A stretch of 64,000 nucleotides of DNA from Moritella sp. (GTDB lineage Bacteria; Pseudomonadota; Gammaproteobacteria; Enterobacterales; Moritellaceae): assembly GCF_013215705.1 (NCBI RefSeq), contig NZ_JABSQR010000004.1, positions 124,001 through 188,000 on the forward strand, given 5' to 3'. The notes beneath the pieces were generated by a model. It was given only the letters and a program-made list of their open reading frames with translations. It searched no databases and had not been told where the DNA came from. This document shows, in pieces, positions 7,759 through 15,729 of this stretch. The position numbers and the translations under genes are program-made. How positions within the stretch are numbered: position 1 is the first letter of the stretch; every line of letters starts with the position of its first letter.

Positions 7759-8562
7759 ATGTATATTGATCCGCAGTGGCGCATCTTAACCGTTGGCGAT
7801 GGTGATCTGTCTTTTTCCAATGCTTTATTTCAACACCATGCTCCGCAGCACTTAACCGCGACAATTTATGATTCACTCACAACTTTACAATCAAAGTATG
7901 GTGATGACTTTCATCAGCAATTACTAAATCGTCATTGCCAAGTGTTAACTGAGTTCGATATAACCAAACCCGAGACTTGGTCTCATGTCAGTAAACACAG
8001 CTTTGATTTAGTGATTTTTCAATTTCCATTAGTACCCGGATTCACGTCCAAAACAGAGTTTAATGAAAAGTGCGCTGGTATTGGGATCAATACGCTTAAT
8101 CGTCGCCTGTTACGCCAATTTTTAATTAATGCCAGCGAACAGTTATTAGACCCGGAAAGTCCACAATTGTGCTATATCACCAGCAAAGACGTAAAGCCAT
8201 ATTCGGAATGGAATATCGAACACTCGTTAATACTCAATACAGGTATAAATTACCTTGGTGAAATGAATTTCGACATTGCCAACTTTCCGGGATACCGTAT
8301 TCGTAATGTCGATCGCGATAAACATGTGAAAGACACCAAGGGTATTACCTACGTCTGGAGCCCACGTCCAACAAACCAGCTAACACAGGCGCTCAGTTCG
8401 CAACTAATACAACTACCCGAATTAGGTGACCATTGCTGTCTTTTTTGCCAGGCTGGTCCATTTACCTCTGCCCAGCATAAACAAGCCCACGAATCCTCTC
8501 GTAAACACCTACGAATGAAAGATTTTGAGCAGCAATGGCTCGCTGATTTACAAACAGCTTAA
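7759..8562 (+). CDS. BMT5-like Rossmann methyltransferase (DUF2431) with C-terminal zinc finger
   Basis: I use the ATG at 7759; a GTG at 7747 in the same frame is possible, and neither has a clear ribosome site. The 267 residues begin with ILTVGDGDLSFSNAL, the SAM-binding signature of the DUF2431 family, whose eukaryotic member BMT5 methylates uridine N3 in 25S rRNA. FDLVIFQFPLVPG near residue 85 and the NRRLLRQFL helix also fit. The C-terminus holds CCLFC, then 12 residues and two histidines five apart (HKQAHESSRKH), a plausible C2H2-type zinc site for RNA binding. The substrate in bacteria is not known to me. The last 15 bp overlap the end of the convergent permease gene. Confidence 0.75.
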   Translation: MYIDPQWRILTVGDGDLSFSNALFQHHAPQHLTATIYDSLTTLQSKYGDDFHQQLLNRHCQVLTEFDITKPETWSHVSKHSFDLVIFQFPLVPGFTSKTEFNEKCAGIGINTLNRRLLRQFLINASEQLLDPESPQLCYITSKDVKPYSEWNIEHSLILNTGINYLGEMNFDIANFPGYRIRNVDRDKHVKDTKGITYVWSPRPTNQLTQALSSQLIQLPELGDHCCLFCQAGPFTSAQHKQAHESSRKHLRMKDFEQQWLADLQTA

Positions 8563-9453
8563 CTCCCCTACCTCATCACTGCGTAAATATTTTGATGCAG
8601 TTACCTTCGCTTGGTAACTGCTGTAAATAAACACCAAGATAAAAGTAATACTCAACAGCATGATGATCGTTGGTGCTGGAGCACTGTCGAGGTAAAAACT
8701 TAAATAAACGCCGAAAAATGACGTCAATAACGAAATCAGCAAGGCGACAAGCAACATATTTTGAAATTTACTTGTCAATAAAAATGCAATCGCCCCAGGG
8801 GCAATCAACATCGCAATCACCAAGATCATGCCCACCGCTTTTAGCGCACACACTATAGTTAATGATAACAGCGATAACAGACCATAATGTAATACAGTTG
8901 TCGATAGGCCAATGGCTTTAGCATGCTGATGATCAAATACAAAAACCAGTAGATCCTTACCTTTAATCAACATGAACGCGACAACCAGAAAGGCAATAAT
9001 ACCAACCTCCAGAATGTCATGCCAGGTAACCCCGAGTACATCACCAAACAAAATATGATCTAAATGCACACCCGTTTCTATTTTAGTCATTAATACCAGC
9101 CCCAGGCCAAACATACCCGAAAACACCACGCCCATCACCGTATCTTCTTTCAATCTACTGTTGTCTTTAATAAAACCGGTAGCGAGAGCGCAAAACATCC
9201 CCGCGACAAACGCACCAATCACATAGGGAATAGCCAATACATAAGCAATAACCACACCGGGCAAGACAGAGTGAGAAATAGCATCGCCCATTAATGACCA
9301 GCCTTTTAATACTAAAAAACACGACAGCAGTGCAGTAGGAATCGCAACGAGTAGTACAATCACAAATGCTTGCTGCATAAAAGTAAATGAAAAAGGTTCT
9401 AATACCACATTGAGTAGTGTTTCAGATAACGTATCGAATAATGTAACCATCAC
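8548..9453 (-). CDS. sitD: Mn/Fe ABC transporter permease, SitD-like
   Basis: This 301-residue ABC-3 family integral membrane protein has about 8-9 spans. Its conserved core reads GDAISHSVLPGVVIAYVL (residues ~56-73) and GLSTTVLHYGLLSLL, as in SitC/SitD and YfeC/YfeD. It is the last gene of a four-gene operon (binding protein, ATPase, two permeases), 11 bp after the preceding permease. With the partner permease it would form the inner-membrane channel for manganese or ferrous iron. It ends convergently with the methyltransferase gene. Confidence 0.88.
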   Translation of the reverse strand: MMVTLFDTLSETLLNVVLEPFSFTFMQQAFVIVLLVAIPTALLSCFLVLKGWSLMGDAISHSVLPGVVIAYVLAIPYVIGAFVAGMFCALATGFIKDNSRLKEDTVMGVVFSGMFGLGLVLMTKIETGVHLDHILFGDVLGVTWHDILEVGIIAFLVVAFMLIKGKDLLVFVFDHQHAKAIGLSTTVLHYGLLSLLSLTIVCALKAVGMILVIAMLIAPGAIAFLLTSKFQNMLLVALLISLLTSFFGVYLSFYLDSAPAPTIIMLLSITFILVFIYSSYQAKVTASKYLRSDEVGELSCL

Positions 9454-9464
9454 AGCGTCCTTGT

Positions 9465-10358
9465 CTATATAGATTTGTTGTCATAAATAGGATTTAACCG
9501 CGCATTGCTAGACAGTGTTCGTCTCGCCTTAAATCTTGCGGCAAGATAACCATGCTTGGGTGCAAATACAAACGCCATCACGAAGACTAAGGTCTGCAAT
9601 ATCACAATGATCCCACCGGTCGCACCGTCAATGAAATAACTAAGGTAAGCTCCCACAAACGAACTTGTTGCACCGATAAACACACTGAGCATGATCACCC
9701 GAGAAAACCGGTCACTTAATAAATAAGCTGTTGCCCCAGGCGTCACCACCATGGCAATCACTAAAAATGCCCCCACGGTTTGCAGCGCGGCCACCGTGCA
9801 CGCACTGAGTAAGGTAAAGAAGAGGATCTTTAATGCATTCGGGTTTAAACCAATACTGCGAGCATGGTTTTCATCGAAAAATACCACCATTAAATCTCTC
9901 CATTTTAATACTAATATGAACAGTGAAATACCCGCGATTAACAACAACTGCACTGTATCTGCAGGGGTAATAGCCAAAATATTACCCAAGACAATGGTTT
10001 GAATATTCACCGATGTCGGCGCAAGCGACACCATGAATAAACCTAAGCCAAAAAATGAGGTAAAGATTAAACCTATGATTGCATCTTCTTTTAACTTTGT
10101 GCGTTGGTTTAAAAACAACATAGTTGTTGCCGCTAAACCACCGGAGAAAAAGGCCCCTAATGCAAACGGTAAACCTAACATATACGCAGCGGCAACACCG
10201 GGCACAATCGCGTGTGATAATGCATCACCAATTAATGACCAACCTTTCAACATAAGGTATACAGACAAAAAAGCACACACACCGCCCACCAGCGCACTAA
10301 TAAAAATAGCATTGACCATGTAGTCATAACTAAATGGCATCAATAATGTATCTAGCAT
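9465..10358 (-). CDS. sitC: Mn/Fe ABC transporter permease, SitC-like
   Basis: The 297 residues form an ABC-3 permease closely similar in layout to the following gene: [18 protein letters not shown] near residue 57 and [18 protein letters not shown] near residue 175, where the ATPase docks. It overlaps the ATPase gene by 7 bp and is followed 11 bp later by the second permease. Having two permease paralogues is characteristic of SitABCD/YfeABCD, and distinguishes them from ZnuABC, which has one. Role: membrane channel for Mn2+ or Fe2+. Confidence 0.88.
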   Translation of the reverse strand: MLDTLLMPFSYDYMVNAIFISALVGGVCAFLSVYLMLKGWSLIGDALSHAIVPGVAAAYMLGLPFALGAFFSGGLAATTMLFLNQRTKLKEDAIIGLIFTSFFGLGLFMVSLAPTSVNIQTIVLGNILAITPADTVQLLLIAGISLFILVLKWRDLMVVFFDENHARSIGLNPNALKILFFTLLSACTVAALQTVGAFLVIAMVVTPGATAYLLSDRFSRVIMLSVFIGATSSFVGAYLSYFIDGATGGIIVILQTLVFVMAFVFAPKHGYLAARFKARRTLSSNARLNPIYDNKSI

Positions 10359-11206
10359 CGTTCCCTCACTACTGGTTTTTGCTCGCTTTCTCCATAAAGT
10401 ACCACCGGACGTTCGTGATCAGAAAGAACCGTCACTTGCCTTCTATCATCATCTTCATGTAATTCATCACCCGCGAGAATGAAATGACGTAATACCCCAC
10501 CAAAGGTTTTTTGCAAATTATCTTGGGTAAACACATCTTTGGTTAAGCCAGCATCTAATATGGTGCGATTAATCAACACGGTTCTATCGCAAAATTCCGG
10601 CACACTACCAAGGTTATGCGTTGAGACTAAAATCACTTTGCCTTCGCCGCGTAATTCACGTAATAACGCCATGATCTGCTCTTCGGTTTTAACATCAACC
10701 CCAGTAAAGGGTTCATCAAGTAAAATGACTTGGCTTTCCTGGGCTAATGCACGCGCTAAAAACACCCGTTTTTTTTGGCCGCCAGATAACTCACCAATTT
10801 GACGGTGTTTAAATTCGCCCATACTGACGCGATCAAGCGCCTTGTTGACCTTATCGTGATCTCTTGGCTTGGCGATACGCAGCATATTCATATGCCCATA
10901 ACGTCCCATCATGACCACGTCTTCGACTAAAATAGGAAAGTTCCAGTCAATTTCTTCACTTTGTGGAACGTAAGCAACTAGATTGCTTTTTAACGCCTTT
11001 TTCACCGGCAAGCCTAAAATGTTTACCGATCCCTTAGCCAAAGTAACAAAGCCCATTATCGCCTTGAATAAGGTTGATTTACCGCTGCCATTGATTCCCA
11101 CTAACGCCGTAATCGAGCCCTTAGGTAAACTAAAGCTAGCATTAAACAATGCGGTATGACCGTTTCGATAAGTGACACTAATATCATTAACTTCTAATCC
11201 CATCAT
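10352..11206 (-). CDS. sitB: Mn/Fe ABC transporter ATPase, SitB-like
   Basis: The 284-residue ATPase has Walker [10 protein letters not shown] (near residue 37), Q-loop [13 protein letters not shown], signature [15 protein letters not shown], Walker B VILLDEPF and switch histidine STHN. The DWNFP sequence after the Q-loop is typical of Mn/Zn/Fe importers of the MntB/SitB/YfeB type. Its ATG shares one base with the stop of the binding-protein gene (TAATG), suggesting translational coupling. The C-terminal 40 residues are an acidic/basic extension without a recognised domain. Confidence 0.9.
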   Translation of the reverse strand: MMGLEVNDISVTYRNGHTALFNASFSLPKGSITALVGINGSGKSTLFKAIMGFVTLAKGSVNILGLPVKKALKSNLVAYVPQSEEIDWNFPILVEDVVMMGRYGHMNMLRIAKPRDHDKVNKALDRVSMGEFKHRQIGELSGGQKKRVFLARALAQESQVILLDEPFTGVDVKTEEQIMALLRELRGEGKVILVSTHNLGSVPEFCDRTVLINRTILDAGLTKDVFTQDNLQKTFGGVLRHFILAGDELHEDDDRRQVTVLSDHERPVVLYGESEQKPVVRERC

Positions 11207-12117
11207 TATTGAGTTAGTCCTTCTGCTATGGTACTTAGCGTGACTTTAAGCAAGTCAATGTAGGTTGGTACAGGTCCATCAATCGCACTTAAAGAATCGA
11301 CATACAATACACCAGCATAGCGACTACCTGTTTCACGCGCGACTTGCTGAGCAGGCCGAGCTGATACCGTACTTTCACTAAAAATTGCAACAATATTATT
11401 GGCTCTGATCTCATCGATGACTTTCCGCACTTGTTGTGGGGTGCCCTGTGCATCGGCATTGATTGGCCAAAGATAGAGTTCTTTCAAGTCATAATCACGC
11501 GCTAAGTAACTGAACGCGCCCTCACTAGTGACGAGCCAGCGTTTGTCTTTTGGTAAAGCTGCAAGTTGCTGCTTAAATGGCTTAACCGCAGCGAGGATCT
11601 GTGCACCGTAACGTTTGGCATTTTGGTTATAAATAGCCGTGTTCGTGCTGTCATATTTAACCAGAGCTTGACGAATATTTTCAACATAAACCAAGGCATT
11701 ATCAGCAGACATCCAAGCGTGAGGATTGGGTTTTCCAGAATAAGGTCCTTTCGCTATGCCCATTGGCACGATGCCCTCTGTGACCACAACACTAGGCACA
11801 TCGCGCAGATGATGAAAAAATTTATCAAACCATAGCTCAAGATTAAGCCCGTTATAGATAATCAAGTCGGCGCCTTGCGCACGGCGAATATCACCGGGCG
11901 TCGTTTGATAATTATGAATTTCAGCATCCGGCTTGGTTATCGATGTGACAATAGCAGCGTCGCCTGCAACATTTCTGACTATATCCGCAATCACAGTAAA
12001 CGTAGTAACCACTTTAAATTTATGTTCCGCCTTTGAAGCAGAACTGGCCCAAACTGACGTGGATAAAAAAAGCGAACAGAAGAGTAATGAGGTAGTAAAA
12101 CCAAACTGACGGAGCAT
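11206..12117 (-). CDS. sitA: Periplasmic Mn/Fe-binding protein, SitA/YfeA-like
   Basis: The 303 residues start with a signal peptide (cleavage likely after VWA near residue 24) and match the cluster A-I metal-binding proteins: [19 protein letters not shown], then [16 protein letters not shown]. The four expected ligands are visible: H68, H133 (NPHAW), E199 (SEGAFSY) and D274 (YVDSLS). This set with [11 protein letters not shown] is typical of SitA/YfeA, which bind Mn2+ and Fe2+. It heads the sitABCD operon. A Fur box lies 66-84 bp upstream, so iron control is expected; I saw no separate MntR site. Confidence 0.9.
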   Translation of the reverse strand: MLRQFGFTTSLLFCSLFLSTSVWASSASKAEHKFKVVTTFTVIADIVRNVAGDAAIVTSITKPDAEIHNYQTTPGDIRRAQGADLIIYNGLNLELWFDKFFHHLRDVPSVVVTEGIVPMGIAKGPYSGKPNPHAWMSADNALVYVENIRQALVKYDSTNTAIYNQNAKRYGAQILAAVKPFKQQLAALPKDKRWLVTSEGAFSYLARDYDLKELYLWPINADAQGTPQQVRKVIDEIRANNIVAIFSESTVSARPAQQVARETGSRYAGVLYVDSLSAIDGPVPTYIDLLKVTLSTIAEGLTQ

Positions 12118-12182
12118 GTTTATTCCTTGTTATTAATCCAATACCGATAATACTAACAAGGAATAAAAAACCTTTCAATACA

Positions 12183-12201
12183 AATGAGAATTATTATCAT
12201 T
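12183..12201 (-). promoter_or_regulatory. Fur box upstream of sitA
   Basis: AATGAGAAT-T-ATTATCATT is a 9-1-9 palindrome with one mismatch, matching the 19-bp Fur box. It lies between the end of sodX and the start of sitA, 66 bp upstream of the sitA start on the minus strand. Confidence 0.82.
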
Positions 12202-12209
12202 TACTTTTG

Positions 12210-12533
12210 TTAAAATGCGGCCTTAGAGGCTATTTTAGGTGTAGAACGAATAATAAACCAAACCATTCCAATCACTTGCTTATGTTTAATCGGCCCCATA
12301 TCAAGCATAGATACACTGCTTTTATGCTCCCCACGTAACCATAAAAACCCTTGATCATCAATATGATCAAGGGTTTTTATAATATCGCCATAACGGCTAT
12401 GACGAACCTTAATAATCTGTCCTGGTTTTACCGATAACGCAGAACGCCAACCGTTAACCAAGACATAACTTCCCTCGGGAATACGAGGTGACATGCTCGT
12501 CCCCCGCACTCGGCTAATATTAAAACCTAGCAA
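12210..12533 (-). CDS. sodX: Nickel SOD maturation peptidase SodX
   Basis: The 107-residue product is a short S26-type (LexA/signal peptidase-like) protease. RGTSMSPRIPEGSYVLV places the likely nucleophile at S13, and the general-base lysine is in GDIIKTLDH (K53). The linked sodN gene, which it overlaps by 7 bp, encodes a NiSOD precursor with an N-terminal pro-sequence; SodX-type proteases are the accepted candidates for removing it and freeing the nickel-binding histidine. It is the last gene of the three-gene operon. No transmembrane anchor is obvious. Confidence 0.9.
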   Translation of the reverse strand: MLGFNISRVRGTSMSPRIPEGSYVLVNGWRSALSVKPGQIIKVRHSRYGDIIKTLDHIDDQGFLWLRGEHKSSVSMLDMGPIKHKQVIGMVWFIIRSTPKIASKAAF

Positions 12534-13030
12534 TCGAGTTTAGGATAAACAAGTTGTTGCGCTGGCGGGTACGGGGATGTAGCAGTAAATGTGGCTATAC
12601 CTTTTGTTGTCCAAAATATCTCGGCAAATCGATTTACTTTTGCTAACAAGTCCAATGTCGCCGCTTTATCAATATTCTGTTTAGCTTTAGACGCTGCGAG
12701 CATAATGCCATGCGTCAATTCGTGTAATTCTGGGAACTGTTCTAATTGCGGCTGTTTAATGTAATCGCCCCAAATAACCCGGATCTCTTCTTTCACTTTT
12801 AAACCATGCACTTCTTTCTCGGTGATCAAACGAGCAAATTGCGCTTGATCATTTAAACTAAAAGAATCTTTACAGCCAAATTCATCCAATAAATCAACCA
12901 TACGTATCATAGTGAGTACAGCTAACTGCGCCGAGATAGGATCATAGATCTTGCATGGAATATCACAATGCGCTGATACCGGACTAAATGACAATTTCTT
13001 ATCCATTGCCGACACTAATTTAAATAACAT
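12527..13030 (-). CDS. sodN: Nickel superoxide dismutase precursor SodN
   Basis: The 167-residue product carries a 20-residue leader ending in SPVSA, then HCDIPCKIYDP, the NiSOD nickel hook. After cleavage before H21 the mature protein would start H-C-D-I-P-C; the N-terminal amine, His1, Cys2 and Cys6 bind nickel. The rest is a four-helix bundle that assembles as a hexamer in known enzymes. It converts superoxide to peroxide and oxygen in the cytoplasm. It follows the small His-rich membrane protein by 9 bp and overlaps sodX. The Fur-like sites upstream suggest induction when iron is scarce, opposite to what is typical for an iron SOD. Confidence 0.95.
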   Translation of the reverse strand: MLFKLVSAMDKKLSFSPVSAHCDIPCKIYDPISAQLAVLTMIRMVDLLDEFGCKDSFSLNDQAQFARLITEKEVHGLKVKEEIRVIWGDYIKQPQLEQFPELHELTHGIMLAASKAKQNIDKAATLDLLAKVNRFAEIFWTTKGIATFTATSPYPPAQQLVYPKLDC

Positions 13031-13039
13031 ACTTGTCCC

Positions 13040-13249
13040 TTATTTCTTTGTTGATTTGATGCGATTAGCACGACGAATACAAAACGCAGCATAGCCTGCG
13101 GCTAATACGACAGGTGCGATCCAAAGTAAATGAATTAAGCCTGATAGCGGATCACTGTGATCATGTCCTGAATGTGCTAAGACCATCGGGCTCGCTAAAG
13201 TAAGGGTTAAAGCGGTTAATGCTTTTTTGGTGGTGAGAGATTGCGTCAT
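13040..13249 (-). CDS. Small His-rich membrane protein leading the NiSOD operon
   Basis: The 69-residue product has a cleavable-looking signal (LTLTLASPMVLA), a histidine-rich segment just after it (HSGHDHSD), one transmembrane span (HLLWIAPVVLAAGYAAFC) and a basic cytoplasmic tail (IRRANRIKSTKK). The expected topology places the histidines in the periplasm, suited to binding nickel or another metal. It lies 9 bp upstream of sodN in the same operon. Its second half is homologous to the 31-residue peptide at 3699-3794. A role in nickel acquisition for SodN is a reasonable inference; I do not recognise a named family. Confidence 0.82.
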   Translation of the reverse strand: MTQSLTTKKALTALTLTLASPMVLAHSGHDHSDPLSGLIHLLWIAPVVLAAGYAAFCIRRANRIKSTKK

Positions 13250-13272
13250 AAACGTCCTGTTTAATAATGATC

Positions 13273-13315
13273 ATCAAATGATAATAGTTCTTATTTATAT
13301 TTGATAATCATTCTT
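13273..13315 (-). promoter_or_regulatory. Fur-like operator of the NiSOD operon
   Basis: Two adjacent Fur-like sequences are visible: GATAATAGTTCTTAT from 13280, and TTGATAATCATTCTT from 13301, whose GATAAT-C-ATTCTT core fits the 6-1-6 model at 11 of 13 positions. The block aligns without gaps to the promoter at 4281-4320. It lies about 25-65 bp upstream of the first gene's start codon. Confidence 0.72.
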
Positions 13316-13478
13316 AAGTAAAGAAGTTTTTAGATAATGTTATATTACGTTGTTGATATGTTTATTTTGATCTACTTCAATCAAGTCCATGGTTTACATT
13401 TACGCTCACCAATCAACATGAGAAAATGAGCACTGCCACCATCCACCGTCACAGCAGCTACTCAAGATACCTACAAGC

Positions 13479-13769
13479 ATGCAAACAACAAACGTCACCA
13501 GCATTGAAGACAAATTAAAACAACTAACGAGTATCTCGGAATTATTACACTTTTTTGATATTGGTTTCGACAGCGGCTTGATGCATGAATGGCAAGATGA
13601 CCTACTTAAGCGCTTTAACGGTTATGTGATATTAACAAAACCGCAAGACTGGTTTGATTATCGCCGCTGCTTAAAGAATGCCTATTGTAAAATTCAACGC
13701 GGTCGCTTAGATCGAAGCAACAAAACCCGCTCAGCTTGCCGTGGTTGTACTTCTTGTGAAAGGCGTTAG
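13479..13769 (+). CDS. NifW-like small protein
   Basis: The 96 residues read like the NifW family: KLKQLTSISELLHFFDIGFD, then LLKRFNGYV, then a C-terminal helical part with YRRCLKNAYCKI. NifW proteins are known for stabilising nitrogenase, but this relative occurs in marine bacteria without nif genes and none are seen here. The C-terminus adds a Cys-rich CRGCTSC motif that could hold a metal or Fe-S centre. It is monocistronic, divergent from the sod operon, with no obvious ribosome site before the ATG. The family call is by pattern; the function is unknown. Confidence 0.62.
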   Translation: MQTTNVTSIEDKLKQLTSISELLHFFDIGFDSGLMHEWQDDLLKRFNGYVILTKPQDWFDYRRCLKNAYCKIQRGRLDRSNKTRSACRGCTSCERR

Positions 13770-13777
13770 CCTGTTTG

Positions 13778-14368
13778 CTAGGACTTAACAAACACTAATA
13801 ACCGATTATTCGCGGGCATAGCGTGATCATCCCTTAATATCAAACCCTGTTGATTGGCAAGCTGGCTAATCGCTTCAATATCGCGGATACCACGCTCAAC
13901 ATCGATATTCTTCAACCACACGTCAAAATCAGCATTACTTTGACTGGTAAATTGTCCCTGATAATTAAACGGGCCATAAATACACAGTTTCCCACCTGAT
14001 GACAAATGCTCACCAACCCCTTGAAAGAAATTTTTAACTAAAGGCCAGCTAACAATATGTAAGGTATTCGCAGTAAAAATACCATCCACGTTGCCAATCG
14101 GCCAAGGCTGGTTTAAATCTAATAATATAGGGCGTTGTAAATTAGCCAAGGACACACTGTCTAGCCAACTGTGTATACCAGCATGATTACAGGCTAAATC
14201 GCTGGTTTGCCAAGTGAGATGTGGTAGTTGAGCCGCAAAATACACCGCATGTTGCGCACTTCCCGTGCCAATTTCCAATATTCGCTGGGGTTGAGGAAAC
14301 TCGCCAGTGAGTGCAGTTAAAATAGCTTGTTTATTATTTTCACAAGATTGTGAGAAAGGTTTTGTCAT
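13778..14368 (-). CDS. DUF938-family SAM-dependent methyltransferase
   Basis: The 196-residue protein begins with FSQSCENNKQAIL, the N-terminal signature of DUF938, followed by ILEIGTGSAQHAVYFAAQLPHL (SAM motif I, residues ~30-50). DGIFTANTLHIVSW and GGKLCIYGPFNYQGQFTSQSN complete the family pattern. It is a soluble class I methyltransferase; the substrate is not established. It converges on the NifW-like gene with only 8 bp between stops. No partner gene is obvious. Confidence 0.85.
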   Translation of the reverse strand: MTKPFSQSCENNKQAILTALTGEFPQPQRILEIGTGSAQHAVYFAAQLPHLTWQTSDLACNHAGIHSWLDSVSLANLQRPILLDLNQPWPIGNVDGIFTANTLHIVSWPLVKNFFQGVGEHLSSGGKLCIYGPFNYQGQFTSQSNADFDVWLKNIDVERGIRDIEAISQLANQQGLILRDDHAMPANNRLLVFVKS

Positions 14369-14497
14369 ATTTCACCTGTATCCGTTGTCCGTTACCATGA
14401 TTACTCGCATTAACAGTTTAACTGATAATCAAGATGATAAAAGGTTATCTCAAGCTATACTTTACTAGTAGAAAGCAGCTAATGAGTGGAGCGAATC

Positions 14498-14719
14498 ATG
14501 TTTTTTAAACATAGAGGCAATAACGATATGATAGAGGTGATAGGACAAGATGATCTTACTAATCTATTTCATAATACCGTATTAGGTCGTTATCAGGTTG
14601 GTGAAGAACAGCAAGACCCTGAATCATTTAATAAATCAGATTTGCTTTTCCTATCAGGCGAAGAACTGCCACGTTGCTGGACCGATCCTCATTACCGAGA
14701 ACATGAACATGAACATTAA
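14498..14719 (+). CDS. Small hypothetical protein with His-rich tail
   Basis: The ATG at 14498 has GGAG six bases upstream and is preferred to an in-frame GTG at 14486. The 73-residue acidic product has no signal peptide or membrane span. It contains DMIEVIGQDDLTNLF and ends in HYREHEHEH, which might bind a metal. It stands alone and I recognise no family. The ribosome site and composition favour a real gene. Confidence 0.55.
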   Translation: MFFKHRGNNDMIEVIGQDDLTNLFHNTVLGRYQVGEEQQDPESFNKSDLLFLSGEELPRCWTDPHYREHEHEH

Positions 14720-15111
14720 TGTAAACGGGAACGGGAACGTCCTGTTCCCAAAGTAGGCTGTTCACCACTAACACCGCAGCCACCGGCATCACTGAACCAA
14801 GGTTAAATTGATCCTTTGCGCCCATTAAGGATGCTGCTAGCGACACAAACCCACCACCGATCAGCGATACCACAATAACAAGTCGCGCCAATAACGGTGA
14901 AAATATCACCCCCATGCTCACTAAGCTATTGCAGCACGACAATTACACCCAAAATCCATTCAGCATTATTTACCGTAAATAGTGCTATTAAACAATATTA
15001 ACGTTCCTTTTCAGGTTTATGGCTACCGAAAATTAGAATTTATATTAAACTCATTAAAGTAGGGTGAGTTATCAGTTCGACACGGTGACAGCACTCACCA
15101 AGGAGTATGAT
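14720..15111. other. Intergenic region, possible hydrophobic gene fragment on the minus strand
   Basis: No intact gene is seen over 392 bp. On the minus strand an open frame from 14942 gives a membrane-like stretch (LARLVIVVSLIGGGFVSLAASLMG, then NLGSVMPVAAVLVVNS) that then runs antisense through the small gene before it. It may be a remnant of a permease, but I cannot assign a family. GGGAAC is repeated near 14727-14742. Confidence 0.35.
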
Positions 15112-15450
15112 ATGAATAATAGTGATCTCATCTTTATCGCATTTTCCATTATTACCTTGATCAATGTCGCACGGGCGGTATCCTCGTTACGTTGCTTATT
15201 ATATCGAATGAAAGATATTGATCCGCTACTTTACCAACGTGTTAATGGACGCGTGTTTTTTAATACTGAGGGCAATTACAGCAAACAAATGCAACTATTT
15301 CATTACATTCGCCGTAATGAACATTTGCATCATTTTGACGAATATTTTATTTATCGTTGCAACAAGGTAAAAAAAATATTTACCTTGGCCAGTTATCTCG
15401 TTGCTGTCAATATTCTCCTCATTCCGGCATTAATGTACCTCGATTTATAA
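15112..15450 (+). CDS. uspB: Universal stress protein B
   Basis: The ATG at 15112 is preceded by AAGGAG with 6-bp spacing; an open frame to 15064 lacks support. The 112 residues match E. coli UspB (111) in length and layout: an N-terminal span, ARAVSSLRCLLY, DPLLYQRVNGRVFF, KQMQLFHYI, FIYRCNKVKKIF and a C-terminal span. UspB is an inner-membrane protein linked to stationary-phase ethanol resistance in E. coli; its mechanism is unknown. It is monocistronic here. Confidence 0.88.
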   Translation: MNNSDLIFIAFSIITLINVARAVSSLRCLLYRMKDIDPLLYQRVNGRVFFNTEGNYSKQMQLFHYIRRNEHLHHFDEYFIYRCNKVKKIFTLASYLVAVNILLIPALMYLDL

Positions 15451-15729
15451 TAGCGATACATTAACTATAAAATGCTGAATAACCTTCGCCGCGAGTATGC
15501 TTAAAAGTCTATTTTTATGCCTAAAGAGAATCGTAAGTTATCCTGCTGATACTGAAAATACCAATCAAACTAATCCGACCAGTTAGTCTATGTTCGAAAA
15601 TAACGCTTTGATCGCTGAAATAGAAAATTCAACAGTAATATAATAAATCGTACGACTGTTTAAATTTATAATTCAAATGAATTGCAGTTAAATGATCACA
15701 ACACAACTTAATGGAATAGGAAGAATTAT

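Noticed and set aside
14628-14942. 104-codon minus-strand frame with membrane-like sequence
   Set aside because: It runs antisense through the small gene at 14498-14719 and lacks a start signal; kept only as a possible fragment in the intergenic note.
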